Of a DNA stretch of 15,938 nucleotides, positions 7,547 to 14,926 are shown piece after piece. Numbering within the stretch: position 1 is the stretch's first letter; every line of letters starts with the position of its first letter. The stretch spans positions 1 through 15,938 of the forward strand of contig CAZSLC010000032.1 in NCBI GenBank assembly GCA_964607675.1, in the 5' to 3' direction. A model generated the notes under the pieces. It ran no database searches. It saw only the letters and a program-made list of their open reading frames with translations, and was not told where the DNA came from. This stretch comes from CAZSLC01 sp964607675 (GTDB lineage: Bacteria > Bacteroidota > Bacteroidia > Bacteroidales > UBA932). The translations under genes and the position numbers were made by a program.

Positions 7547-7588
7547 CTTTCGGGTAGAAAGGCTTATATGTGTCAATATGCTTTACCC
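7547..7588 (+). promoter_or_regulatory. Riboswitch expression platform
   Basis: A small hairpin, CTTTC (7547-7551), loop GGGTA (7552-7556), GAAAG (7557-7561), sits where the regulatory hairpin of B12 riboswitches stands. Its loop can pair with TATCC at 7427-7431 in the core (one G-U), the expected kissing contact. The same bases can instead pair with CTTTACCC (7581-7588) to form a longer hairpin, so the two states exclude each other. There is no terminator-like T run; control of translation of nrdD (start 7628) is the likely mode. This is inferred by eye. Confidence 0.5.
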
Positions 7589-7627
7589 AAAGGTGTATTA
7601 ATTGGTATAACTTATATAACTAATTTT

Positions 7628-9724
7628 ATGGGTATTTCAAATACATTCATTATTAAAAGAGATGGTAAAAAAGAGCCATTCTCTGTAGAGAAAATCAAAA
7701 ATGCTATTAGAAAATCTTTTCTTTCTGTCAATTCTTTTGCTACAGAAGAAGATTTGATAAATATACTTTCGAGAGTAGATATAAAAAATGGAATGAGTGT
7801 CGAAAACATTCAAAACCAAGTGGAAATCTCTTTGATGGCTGAAAAGTATTTTTCTGTGGCCAAGTCTTACATGCTGTATCGTCAGAGCCATGCGGAAGAT
7901 AGGGAGACGAAGAATAAACTTGAATTTCTCATCAATTATTGTAATGCCGAAAATCCTGCCACTGGTAGTAAATACGATGCCAATGCCAATGTAGAAAAAA
8001 AGAATATAGCCACTTTGATTGGGGAATTACCAAAGCAAGGTTTCATAAGATTGAATAGAAGGATCATTACTGATAAAATCAAATATCTCTATGGAAAAGA
8101 GTGTTCAGATAAATACATCGAACTTTTAGAAAATCACTATATATATAAAAATGACGAAACCAGTCTTGCCAATTATTGTGCAAGTATAACGATGTATCCT
8201 TGGTTATTAGAGGGAAGTATCGCGATAGGGGGGAACTCTACCCGACCTACCAACCTTAAATCCTTTTGTGGCGGTTTTATCAATCTTGTTTTTATGGTTT
8301 CAAGTATGCTCAGTGGCGCATGTGCTACACCTGAGTTTTTGATGTATATGAATTATTTTCTTTCATTAGAGTATGGAGAGGATTATTATAAACGATCTGA
8401 GGAAATAGTTGATCTCTCAACAAAACATAGGGACATTGATAAAGTAATAACTGACTGTTTTGAACAGATTGTCTATTCCATCAATCAACCTACAGGAGCA
8501 AGAAATTTCCAAGCAGTTTTTTGGAATATAGCTTATTATGATAAATACTATTTTGAAAGCCTGTTTGGAGAATTTTTATTTCCTGATGGTACAAAGCCAG
8601 ATTGGGATTCATTGAATTGGTTGCAGCGTAGATTCATGAATTGGTTTAATCAGGAGAGGACAAAAACAGTTCTCACTTTTCCAGTAGAGACTATGGCATT
8701 GTTATCTGAGAACAACGATGTTAAAGATAAAGATACCGCAGATTTTGTTGCTAAGATGTATGCAAAAGGACACTCTTTCTTCACATATATGAGTGATAAT
8801 GCAGACTCTTTATCTAGTTGCTGTCGCCTACGAAACGAAATAAGTGATAATGGTTTTAGTTACACATTAGGGGCTGGTGGAGTATCAACTGGTTCAAAAA
8901 GTGTATTGACAATCAATCTTAATCGATGTATCCAAGAGGCAGTAAATAAAGGACTTAATTACCTATCTGAGTTAGAAATAGTAGTGGATTTAGTTCATAA
9001 AGTACAAATTGCTTATGATGAAAATCTTAGAGAACTCCAATCTAAACACATGCTTCCACTCTTTGATGCAGGCTACATAAATCTTTCTCGTCAATATCTT
9101 ACCATTGGGGTAAACGGACTTGTCGAAGCAGCTGAGTTTTTAGGAATAGAGATATCTGACAATGATAAATATGCAGATTTTGTGGGTTCTGTACTTGGGT
9201 TGATAGAGAGGTATAATAAGAAGTATAAGGGTAATGAACGACTCTTTAATTGTGAGATGATCCCTGCTGAAAATGTTGGTGTCAAACATGCAAAATGGGA
9301 CAAAGAAGATGGCTACTTCGTAACACGTGATTGTTATAATAGCTATTTCTATAAAGTAGAAGATAAGAGCCTTAACATTATAGATAAATTTAAAATACAT
9401 GGGGAGAAATACATTAAGCACCTGACTGGAGGCTCTGCTCTTCATCTTAACTTGGAGGAGCACTTGAGTGAAGCTCAATATAGGCAACTTCTAAGGGTAG
9501 CGGCATATGAGGGTTGCAATTATTTCACATATAATATTCCCAATACAATATGCAATGATTGTGGCCATATAGATAAGAGATATTTAAAAGAGTGCCCAAA
9601 ATGCCATAGCAAAAATATTGACTATCTGACACGTATTATTGGTTATATGAAAAGGATAAGTAATTTTTCTGCTCCGAGAAAAGAGGAGGCTGCAAGACGA
9701 TATTATATTAAGGAAAATGCTTAA
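7628..9724 (+). CDS. nrdD: Anaerobic (class III) ribonucleotide reductase
   Basis: Reduces ribonucleoside triphosphates to dNTPs by a glycyl radical, in the cytoplasm and only without oxygen. It is 698 aa. An ATP-cone occupies roughly residues 5-95 (IIKRDGKKEPFSVEKI). Cysteines of the catalytic barrel lie at Cys214 (FCGGF) and Cys398-Cys399 (SSCCRLRN). A zinc site is formed by Cys642, Cys645, Cys656 and Cys659, and the radical glycine is Gly672 in RIIGYM. I place the start at ATG 7628: an in-frame ATG at 7544 would put 28 odd residues inside the riboswitch platform. The gene lies behind a cobalamin riboswitch and overlaps nrdG by 8 bases (ATGCTTAA), so the two are translationally coupled. It should be repressed when B12 is plentiful. 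Confidence 0.96.
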   Translation: MGISNTFIIKRDGKKEPFSVEKIKNAIRKSFLSVNSFATEEDLINILSRVDIKNGMSVENIQNQVEISLMAEKYFSVAKSYMLYRQSHAEDRETKNKLEFLINYCNAENPATGSKYDANANVEKKNIATLIGELPKQGFIRLNRRIITDKIKYLYGKECSDKYIELLENHYIYKNDETSLANYCASITMYPWLLEGSIAIGGNSTRPTNLKSFCGGFINLVFMVSSMLSGACATPEFLMYMNYFLSLEYGEDYYKRSEEIVDLSTKHRDIDKVITDCFEQIVYSINQPTGARNFQAVFWNIAYYDKYYFESLFGEFLFPDGTKPDWDSLNWLQRRFMNWFNQERTKTVLTFPVETMALLSENNDVKDKDTADFVAKMYAKGHSFFTYMSDNADSLSSCCRLRNEISDNGFSYTLGAGGVSTGSKSVLTINLNRCIQEAVNKGLNYLSELEIVVDLVHKVQIAYDENLRELQSKHMLPLFDAGYINLSRQYLTIGVNGLVEAAEFLGIEISDNDKYADFVGSVLGLIERYNKKYKGNERLFNCEMIPAENVGVKHAKWDKEDGYFVTRDCYNSYFYKVEDKSLNIIDKFKIHGEKYIKHLTGGSALHLNLEEHLSEAQYRQLLRVAAYEGCNYFTYNIPNTICNDCGHIDKRYLKECPKCHSKNIDYLTRIIGYMKRISNFSAPRKEEAARRYYIKENA

Positions 9725-10175
9725 GTATTCAGACTATGACATAGTGTTCCAAGAGGTACCTGACGAGGTCTCTTTAGCATTGAATATCTCTTGTTGTCCC
9801 AATAGGTGTGAGGGGTGCCATAGTCCCCAGCTCCAACAAGATATAGGGGAAATATTGGATGAAGATGAATTATCAGAGCTGTTAAAGAGGTATGGTGGAG
9901 TTGTAACTTGTGTGCTTTTTATGGGTGGAGACAATGATCCCTCAGCTGTAGAGAGGTTGTGCTTGTATATCAAAAAAAATACAAAACTAAAGAGAGCTTG
10001 GTATTCAGGGAGAAATGATCTTCCTAAACACCTATCTCTCTTCGATTATATAAAATTAGGTTCATATGTAAAATCGCTCGGTCCATTAAATTCCCCAAAC
10101 ACAAATCAGAGGTTTTATAAAGTACATCATGAAGGGGAATTGGAGGACATTAGCAGTATTTTTCTAAAACACTAA
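9717..10175 (+). CDS. nrdG: Anaerobic ribonucleotide reductase activase
   Basis: Radical-SAM enzyme that abstracts hydrogen from the NrdD glycine (Gly672) using a 4Fe-4S cluster, SAM and an electron donor. It is 152 aa, normal for NrdG. The cluster motif CxxxCxxC is Cys27, Cys31, Cys34 (CCPNRCEGCH). The segment LFMGGDND is the family's glycine-rich SAM-contact stretch. The ATG overlaps the end of nrdD by 8 bases, and the two form one operon under the riboswitch. The last 12 bases overlap the 3' end of pruA on the other strand, so the transcripts of the two units can run into each other. Confidence 0.95.
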   Translation: MLKYSDYDIVFQEVPDEVSLALNISCCPNRCEGCHSPQLQQDIGEILDEDELSELLKRYGGVVTCVLFMGGDNDPSAVERLCLYIKKNTKLKRAWYSGRNDLPKHLSLFDYIKLGSYVKSLGPLNSPNTNQRFYKVHHEGELEDISSIFLKH

Positions 10176-11759
10176 TTTTTCTTTTATAGTGCGTGGAAGG
10201 GTCCAACGAATTAGGTTGAATTCACCTCCTGCCTTGTCATTGGTACCAGATGCCCTTGAACCACCGAATGGTTGCATCCCAACAACAGCCCCCGTCGGTT
10301 TATCATTTATGTAAAAATTGCCAGCGGCATAACGAAGATCGTATGAGAGTTTTTCCAATGCTACTCTATCCTCCCCAATTATGGCACCTGTCAAGGCGTA
10401 AGGGGTACTTTCTTCACATAATTTTACAGCCTTATCAAGCTGTGAATCCTCATATACATAGACACTAAGTACTGGACCAAATATCTCTTCAACCATTGAT
10501 TTAAAATGAGGATTGGTTGTAAGTATCACGGTAGGGGCAACGAAATATCCTTTTGATTTATCATAAGTGCCTCCAATAATAACATCGGCATCGGATGATG
10601 AACGAGCTAATTCGATATAAGAGACTATGTTGTCAAACGATTTCTCATCTATAACAGCATTTATCAGACATTCTGGATCTCTTACATCTCCAATTTTTGC
10701 GTTATTACAATAATTTCTCAATTCACTTTCTAACTCTCTCCAAAGACTCTTTGGCACGTACATCCGAGATGCAGCAGAACATTTCTGTCCTTGATATTCA
10801 AATGCTCCGCGGAATGCAAGGTCTGCTGTTTTATGGGGGTCTGCAGAAGGATGGACAAATATAAAATCCTTTCCTCCTGTCTCTCCGATGAGGCGTGGAT
10901 AGGCACGATAATTCCCTAAATTTTCACCAACTTGCCTCCAGAGGCTATTGAAGGTCTCACATGAGCCTGTAAAATGTAGCCCAGCTAAATCCTTTGAAGA
11001 AAAGACTTTAGGGCCGATGACACTGCCACTCCCTGGTAAAAAATTAATTACCCCAGATGGCAAACCTGCCTCTTGAAATATTTTCATAAGGTAATAATTT
11101 GAAAGTATAGCTGTAGTAGCTGGTTTCCATATCGTGGTGTTTCCCATCAATATTGGGGACATGTTCAAATTAGAGGCGATGGCTGTGAAGTTAAATGGAC
11201 TAATGGTGAATACAAATCCCTCTAATGGACGATATTCTATGCTATTAATCTCCCCAATGTGACTTTTCGGTTGTCTGCTGTAGATTTGAGAGGCAAAAGC
11301 TACATTGTACCTCAAAAAATCAATTGCCTCACAAGCTGAATCTATTTCTGCTTGGTAGATATTTTTACTCTGTCCCAACATAGTCGCGGCATTAATTATG
11401 GGACGATATTTCCCTGCTAAAAGCTCTGCTGCTTTCAGCAATATTGATGCTCTAACTGTCCAACTCAGCCCTTCCCACTTTTTATGGGCTTCCAAAGCAG
11501 CTTCTATAGCCATATCTACATGCTGAGGCTCTGCCATGGAATATGTAGCTAATACATGGTGATGATCGTGGGGCATTCTCACTTCCCCTTTTCTTTTTGT
11601 TTTATACTCCTTCCCTCCAATTATGAGGGGGATATCTACTATCTCATTGCTTTGTTTTTCTAACTGTTCTTCTAATAGTTTAAGTTCAACACTACCTTTT
11701 TCGTAGCTCTTTACCCTTTCATTTTCTGGAAGAGGGAAACTAAATATGGAATTTTTCAT
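10164..11759 (-). CDS. pruA: L-glutamate gamma-semialdehyde (P5C) dehydrogenase
   Basis: NAD-dependent aldehyde dehydrogenase that oxidises glutamate semialdehyde, the open form of pyrroline-5-carboxylate, to glutamate; the second step of proline (and part of arginine) catabolism. It is 531 aa, a stand-alone enzyme without the proline dehydrogenase domain of long PutA. The nucleophile is Cys327 (YQGQKCSAASR) and the general base Glu293 (IGETGGKDF). ISPFNFTAIASNL and FTGSCETF are family segments; the latter follows the NAD-binding region. The long N-terminal part resembles the eukaryote-type (ALDH4-like) branch common in Bacteroidetes. The gene is single, with its own promoter at 11785-11815, and it overlaps nrdG tail-to-tail by 12 bases. 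No proline dehydrogenase gene is in the window. Confidence 0.93.
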   Translation of the reverse strand: MKNSIFSFPLPENERVKSYEKGSVELKLLEEQLEKQSNEIVDIPLIIGGKEYKTKRKGEVRMPHDHHHVLATYSMAEPQHVDMAIEAALEAHKKWEGLSWTVRASILLKAAELLAGKYRPIINAATMLGQSKNIYQAEIDSACEAIDFLRYNVAFASQIYSRQPKSHIGEINSIEYRPLEGFVFTISPFNFTAIASNLNMSPILMGNTTIWKPATTAILSNYYLMKIFQEAGLPSGVINFLPGSGSVIGPKVFSSKDLAGLHFTGSCETFNSLWRQVGENLGNYRAYPRLIGETGGKDFIFVHPSADPHKTADLAFRGAFEYQGQKCSAASRMYVPKSLWRELESELRNYCNNAKIGDVRDPECLINAVIDEKSFDNIVSYIELARSSSDADVIIGGTYDKSKGYFVAPTVILTTNPHFKSMVEEIFGPVLSVYVYEDSQLDKAVKLCEESTPYALTGAIIGEDRVALEKLSYDLRYAAGNFYINDKPTGAVVGMQPFGGSRASGTNDKAGGEFNLIRWTLPRTIKEKLVF

Positions 11760-11775
11760 CTCTATGATATATAAT

Positions 11776-11790
11776 ATTTAGTCGCTAAAT
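11776..11790. repeat. Inverted repeat over the pruA -7 box
   Basis: ATTTAG (11776-11781), TCG, CTAAAT (11785-11790): a perfect 6-bp inverted repeat that overlaps the predicted pruA -7 element. An operator is plausible. The half-sites are identical to those before the cyd operon, but with 3 rather than 10 bases between them. Confidence 0.45.
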
Positions 11791-11815
11791 TATTGCAATA
11801 CTTTTATATAAACAA
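11785..11815 (-). promoter_or_regulatory. Putative pruA promoter
   Basis: On the minus strand, TTG (11815-11813), a 20-base spacer, then TAATTTAG (11792-11785), one mismatch from TAnnTTTG. Spacing fits the Bacteroidetes promoter class. It lies 26 bases before the pruA ATG. Confidence 0.5.
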
Positions 11816-11991
11816 CTATTAAAGAGATGATTATAAATATATTTTTTAGAATATTTAATACTATTAAATATATTGTATTGAAAACATTAAATGATAAATT
11901 ATATTTATATTAATATATATCATTTAAAATATTTAAATATATTTTGTATTTTTACAATTCAATTAAATTTATGATTATTAGGTCATTTATC

Positions 11992-13230
11992 ATGAAAACA
12001 GAACATATAAAAGAGGCAATGAATCCACTATTTTTAAATGAAGTGATTGAAGAACAACGGAGATATTTTGTTAGTAAAAGGACAGATCTTCCGAGGAGTT
12101 TATTAACAGATTTTAAAACATACGATGGATATGCTACACTCTTAACAGGAATGAGAAGATGCGGAAAATGTACATTTCTCCTACAATGGTTGAAGGCTAA
12201 AGAGTGTACAAATGTGTTGTATCTCAATTTTGAGGATATACGTCTTGCTGGTTTCGGTATTTCTGATTTCAAAATATTAGAGACTCTAATAGTGCAGCGA
12301 GGGTGGGATGTGCTCATGTTCGATGAGATACATATAACACAAGGATGGAAAGAATTTATTAAAAACTGCCTGGAATATGGTCTAAAGGTTTTTATCAGTG
12401 ATACAGACTCACAAATTAGCAATTTACCTTTTGTCAAATCTACTGAATTGTTCACTTTTTCTTTCGAAGAATATACTAATTATATTAAACAAACTCCTTC
12501 ATTAGAGAGTTTTACTCGTTATATGAAATTGGGGGGGATTCCAAAATATGTTCGCAATGAGGGAACCTCCATACTTAATAATCTTCTTGATGATATTTTA
12601 GTAAGAGATATTGCCGTTCGAAATGGAATCAGAGATGTGTTGGCATTTAGACAGTTAGCCGTATATCTATTTATGCATATAGGGGAGAAAATCTCTGCAA
12701 ATATGCTTGTTGGAAGATTTGGTTTGGCCTCTTGTGCTACTATTGCTGATTATTTTAATTTATTTCAGAGATATTATTTAATGGATTTTATTTCATTGTA
12801 TTCTGAATCTAAAACGGTGAGAAACAGAAATATGCGTAAAAATTATGCAATGGATGTAGGACTGATAAATGTAGCCTCATATAATAATATTTCTGCGAGA
12901 CAGAGAAGGTTGGAGAATATTGTATATCTTCATCTTAGAAGGAAATATAAAGATATTTTTTATTTTGATGATAAAGTTATCGGTAAATGTGAATTCATAG
13001 CCTTAAATCCGATTACATTCAGCTTGGGGAGAAGAAAAAAAATAGTAGCTGTGAGATATGAATTAGCAGAATTTGAATATCTATCTACTATTTACCATTT
13101 GGCTAAAATAGCCAACTCACTAGGGGAAAAAGAGGTTGTTCTTATTACTTTAAATCAAAAAGAAAACATTAATCTTGAGGGGGTGTCAGTTCACATCACT
13201 CCTGCATGGGAAGCTCTTTATGTGAAATAA
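11992..13230 (+). CDS. DUF4143-type ATPase with degraded motifs
   Basis: Related to the AAA_14/DUF4143 ATPases (COG1373), cytoplasmic proteins of unclear function common in Bacteroidales: a P-loop ATPase followed by a helical region and a nuclease-like C-terminus. It is 412 aa from ATG 11992; an in-frame ATG at 11971 and TTG at 11944 are less likely. The P-loop reads GMRRCGKCT (53-61), with Cys60 where Ser or Thr should bind Mg. Walker B (MFDEIH, Asp111-Glu112) is intact. The usual sensor TGSNS is replaced by SDTDS (136-140) and the following GR motif is missing. The nuclease-like end keeps LEN (307-309) but has CEF (333-335) instead of the usual (E)xDF. The frame is fully open, so it is maintained or only recently decaying. 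The last 35 bases overlap the convergent DUF3089 gene. Confidence 0.8.
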   Translation: MKTEHIKEAMNPLFLNEVIEEQRRYFVSKRTDLPRSLLTDFKTYDGYATLLTGMRRCGKCTFLLQWLKAKECTNVLYLNFEDIRLAGFGISDFKILETLIVQRGWDVLMFDEIHITQGWKEFIKNCLEYGLKVFISDTDSQISNLPFVKSTELFTFSFEEYTNYIKQTPSLESFTRYMKLGGIPKYVRNEGTSILNNLLDDILVRDIAVRNGIRDVLAFRQLAVYLFMHIGEKISANMLVGRFGLASCATIADYFNLFQRYYLMDFISLYSESKTVRNRNMRKNYAMDVGLINVASYNNISARQRRLENIVYLHLRRKYKDIFYFDDKVIGKCEFIALNPITFSLGRRKKIVAVRYELAEFEYLSTIYHLAKIANSLGEKEVVLITLNQKENINLEGVSVHITPAWEALYVK

Positions 13231-14350
13231 ATGAATCAAAACGCTTCTTCACATTGTCGGACAATTCTTCTTTATAAAATAACAACTCCTGAAGGTGGTA
13301 ATTGCCCTTTTTGAATAAAAAATCAAGAGATCCAACATAATAATTATCAAGATCAAAGCCATCAACGATTAACACATTGTATCTTTTGTCAATACTAATG
13401 GTAACAGTATCATTTAGAGAAGTTGGTGTGGTTGATGTTGTCCAATTGATGGGATTAATACAGGCTGCATTGGGAACAAACAATGGGATGACAGCGTCTG
13501 TGGAGGCGACAGAATTGTAACAGATCGTAACCCCAACATCTCTCTCCCCCTTTGCTGGTTTTATACTTTTATAATTTAATGTATCCGACGGAGATATGTT
13601 GTATCCAATAACATAGGCTGCAACCAAGCGGCTATACTCCTGATTGGATAGTGTTTTTAGCAATTCTACGACACATTTTCCCCCTTGGCTGAAGCCTGCA
13701 AGGACAAAAGGACGGCCATTGTTTATTTTGTCTAAATAGTATTTAAAAGCTTGTTTAATATCTGAATAGGAGCGAGGAAATCTTGAATCAACAAGTGAAT
13801 CTGACGACCAAGATTCGAGGGCAAGTTGATGGTAGTAAGGGGAATAGAAATTGGCCTCATCTCCGAATATCTCTTGAGAGAGTTCAAAGGAGGGACGCAT
13901 CGCCTCTCTGTCGCAATCGAGTAGGGGATCTGCATAATGGTTGATGTGCCCGTTACTATCCACCTTGTCCCAAACACAAGTGGGCAATATGTAAAACACA
14001 TCGAAATCTTTATCTCCACCTTGGTTGAAATCGGAATACCAGAGTGTTGGATTGCTATACGTCTCCCTTTGTTCTTCACAACTGGTAGCTAATATCAATA
14101 CAATAAACATAATGAGAAATATCAATCCTAATATTCCAAAAATAGAGCCTATACATCCATATTTATTACCTTTTTCATTTGCTCTCTCTTTAGATAAAAG
14201 AGTGAACAATAACCCTATAAATGGAGTTAATATCAGGCTTATGATAAAGGCCCAGGTGAATCCTATATTTCTTCTACTACCTATCAGACCTACTAACACA
14301 GAAAGAAAACATCCTGTAAGAACTCCTGCAAATAATATTAATCCTGTCAT
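13196..14350 (-). CDS. DUF3089 alpha/beta hydrolase with N-terminal membrane domain
   Basis: The C-terminal part (about residues 95-384) matches DUF3089, an alpha/beta-hydrolase family of unknown substrate. The nucleophile elbow is Ser221 in GFSQGG, the probable catalytic His is His352 (GNYHLQEL), and an Asp near 331-334 may complete the triad. The N-terminal 90 residues hold three hydrophobic segments (about 3-22, 31-52, 65-89), with GSRRNIGFTW between the first two. The third ends in LATSC91, which resembles a lipoprotein box, as if a lipoprotein had been joined to a two-helix membrane module. The hydrolase domain is expected on the outer face of the inner membrane. It is last of a leftward cluster, 41 bases after the DUF302 gene, and its end overlaps the ATPase gene by 35 bases. 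Confidence 0.8.
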   Translation of the reverse strand: MTGLILFAGVLTGCFLSVLVGLIGSRRNIGFTWAFIISLILTPFIGLLFTLLSKERANEKGNKYGCIGSIFGILGLIFLIMFIVLILATSCEEQRETYSNPTLWYSDFNQGGDKDFDVFYILPTCVWDKVDSNGHINHYADPLLDCDREAMRPSFELSQEIFGDEANFYSPYYHQLALESWSSDSLVDSRFPRSYSDIKQAFKYYLDKINNGRPFVLAGFSQGGKCVVELLKTLSNQEYSRLVAAYVIGYNISPSDTLNYKSIKPAKGERDVGVTICYNSVASTDAVIPLFVPNAACINPINWTTSTTPTSLNDTVTISIDKRYNVLIVDGFDLDNYYVGSLDFLFKKGNYHLQELLFYKEELSDNVKKRFDSFISHKELPMQE

Positions 14351-14391
14351 ATTTAATTAAAACTATTGTTATCCTACTAATATCATGAATG

Positions 14392-14916
14392 CTAAAATAT
14401 ACTTGAAGCCTTTATGGTGAGTTTTTCAAGCAATTCATCCATTTTTTTAAGTATAGTATCATCTCCAAGTGGATAAGTCTTACCAGCAAATTTCATTTTT
14501 GTAAATGTAGTCCAGACACTCCCATTAGCATCTTGATACACCGCAATTTTCAAGGGGAGTGCGAGTGCTATGCTGGGATTCTGCTGCATAAGGAGGGTCC
14601 CCATCGTAGGTGAACCGAATACGATTACTTTTGATGGATTCATCTGTAAACCCACTCTCTTTGCATTATCTTGGTGATCAAATAAGGCAAAAACAGGTAT
14701 TTCCATCTCTTTTAGTTCATTTTGAAGTCGTGTGATAGTTTCGTTTACACTAAACTGACTTTCATAAGCGTAAATTTCTTTTTCGTTTATCATAGCTTCT
14801 AATCTGTTGGTAGAAAAATCTATATGTGGCGTCTGAACAATGGTATAGTTGCTTTCTTGAGCTTTTAGAGCTTGAAGGGCAAGCAAGCACAATAGAGATA
14901 ATGTAAATGATTTCAT
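14392..14916 (-). CDS. Secreted DUF302 domain protein
   Basis: A 174-aa protein with a Sec signal peptide (about residues 1-19, cleavage after LKAQ likely) followed by a DUF302 domain. Family hallmarks are visible: PVFALFDHQDNAKRVGLQMN, VIVFGSPTMGTLLM and ALPLKIAVYQD. DUF302 is a small fold of unknown biochemical function, often found with cell-envelope or redox genes. A periplasmic location is expected. It starts 10 bases after the CPBP gene and runs toward the DUF3089 gene, so the three are probably one operon. The ATG at 14914-14916 gives a proper signal peptide. Confidence 0.87.
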   Translation of the reverse strand: MKSFTLSLLCLLALQALKAQESNYTIVQTPHIDFSTNRLEAMINEKEIYAYESQFSVNETITRLQNELKEMEIPVFALFDHQDNAKRVGLQMNPSKVIVFGSPTMGTLLMQQNPSIALALPLKIAVYQDANGSVWTTFTKMKFAGKTYPLGDDTILKKMDELLEKLTIKASSIF

Positions 14917-14926
14917 AGTTTATTTA

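Larger units (their letters stand above)
11760..11991. repeat. Very AT-rich, palindrome-filled intergenic spacer
   Basis: No gene is visible. Apart from the pruA promoter and operator-like repeat, the spacer holds four further palindromes. Arms 11851-11860 and 11862-11871 are 10 bp, perfect, around a single C. TTAAATGATA (11887-11896) is inverted at 11918-11927. ATATTTAAATAT is at 11929-11940. TTGTA/TACAA with a TTTT loop is at 11944-11957, 34 bases before the ATPase start. Some such palindromes are expected by chance in nearly pure A+T sequence. Confidence 0.5.

Noticed and set aside
7544..7627. In-frame upstream ATG giving nrdD 28 extra residues
   Set aside because: It lies inside the regulatory hairpin of the riboswitch, and the added residues do not resemble an NrdD N-terminus; the ATP-cone begins properly after ATG 7628.
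11952..12455. 167-codon minus-strand frame inside the ATPase gene
   Set aside because: Shadow frame in AT-rich sequence; no family resemblance, and the sense gene shows clear P-loop and Walker B features.
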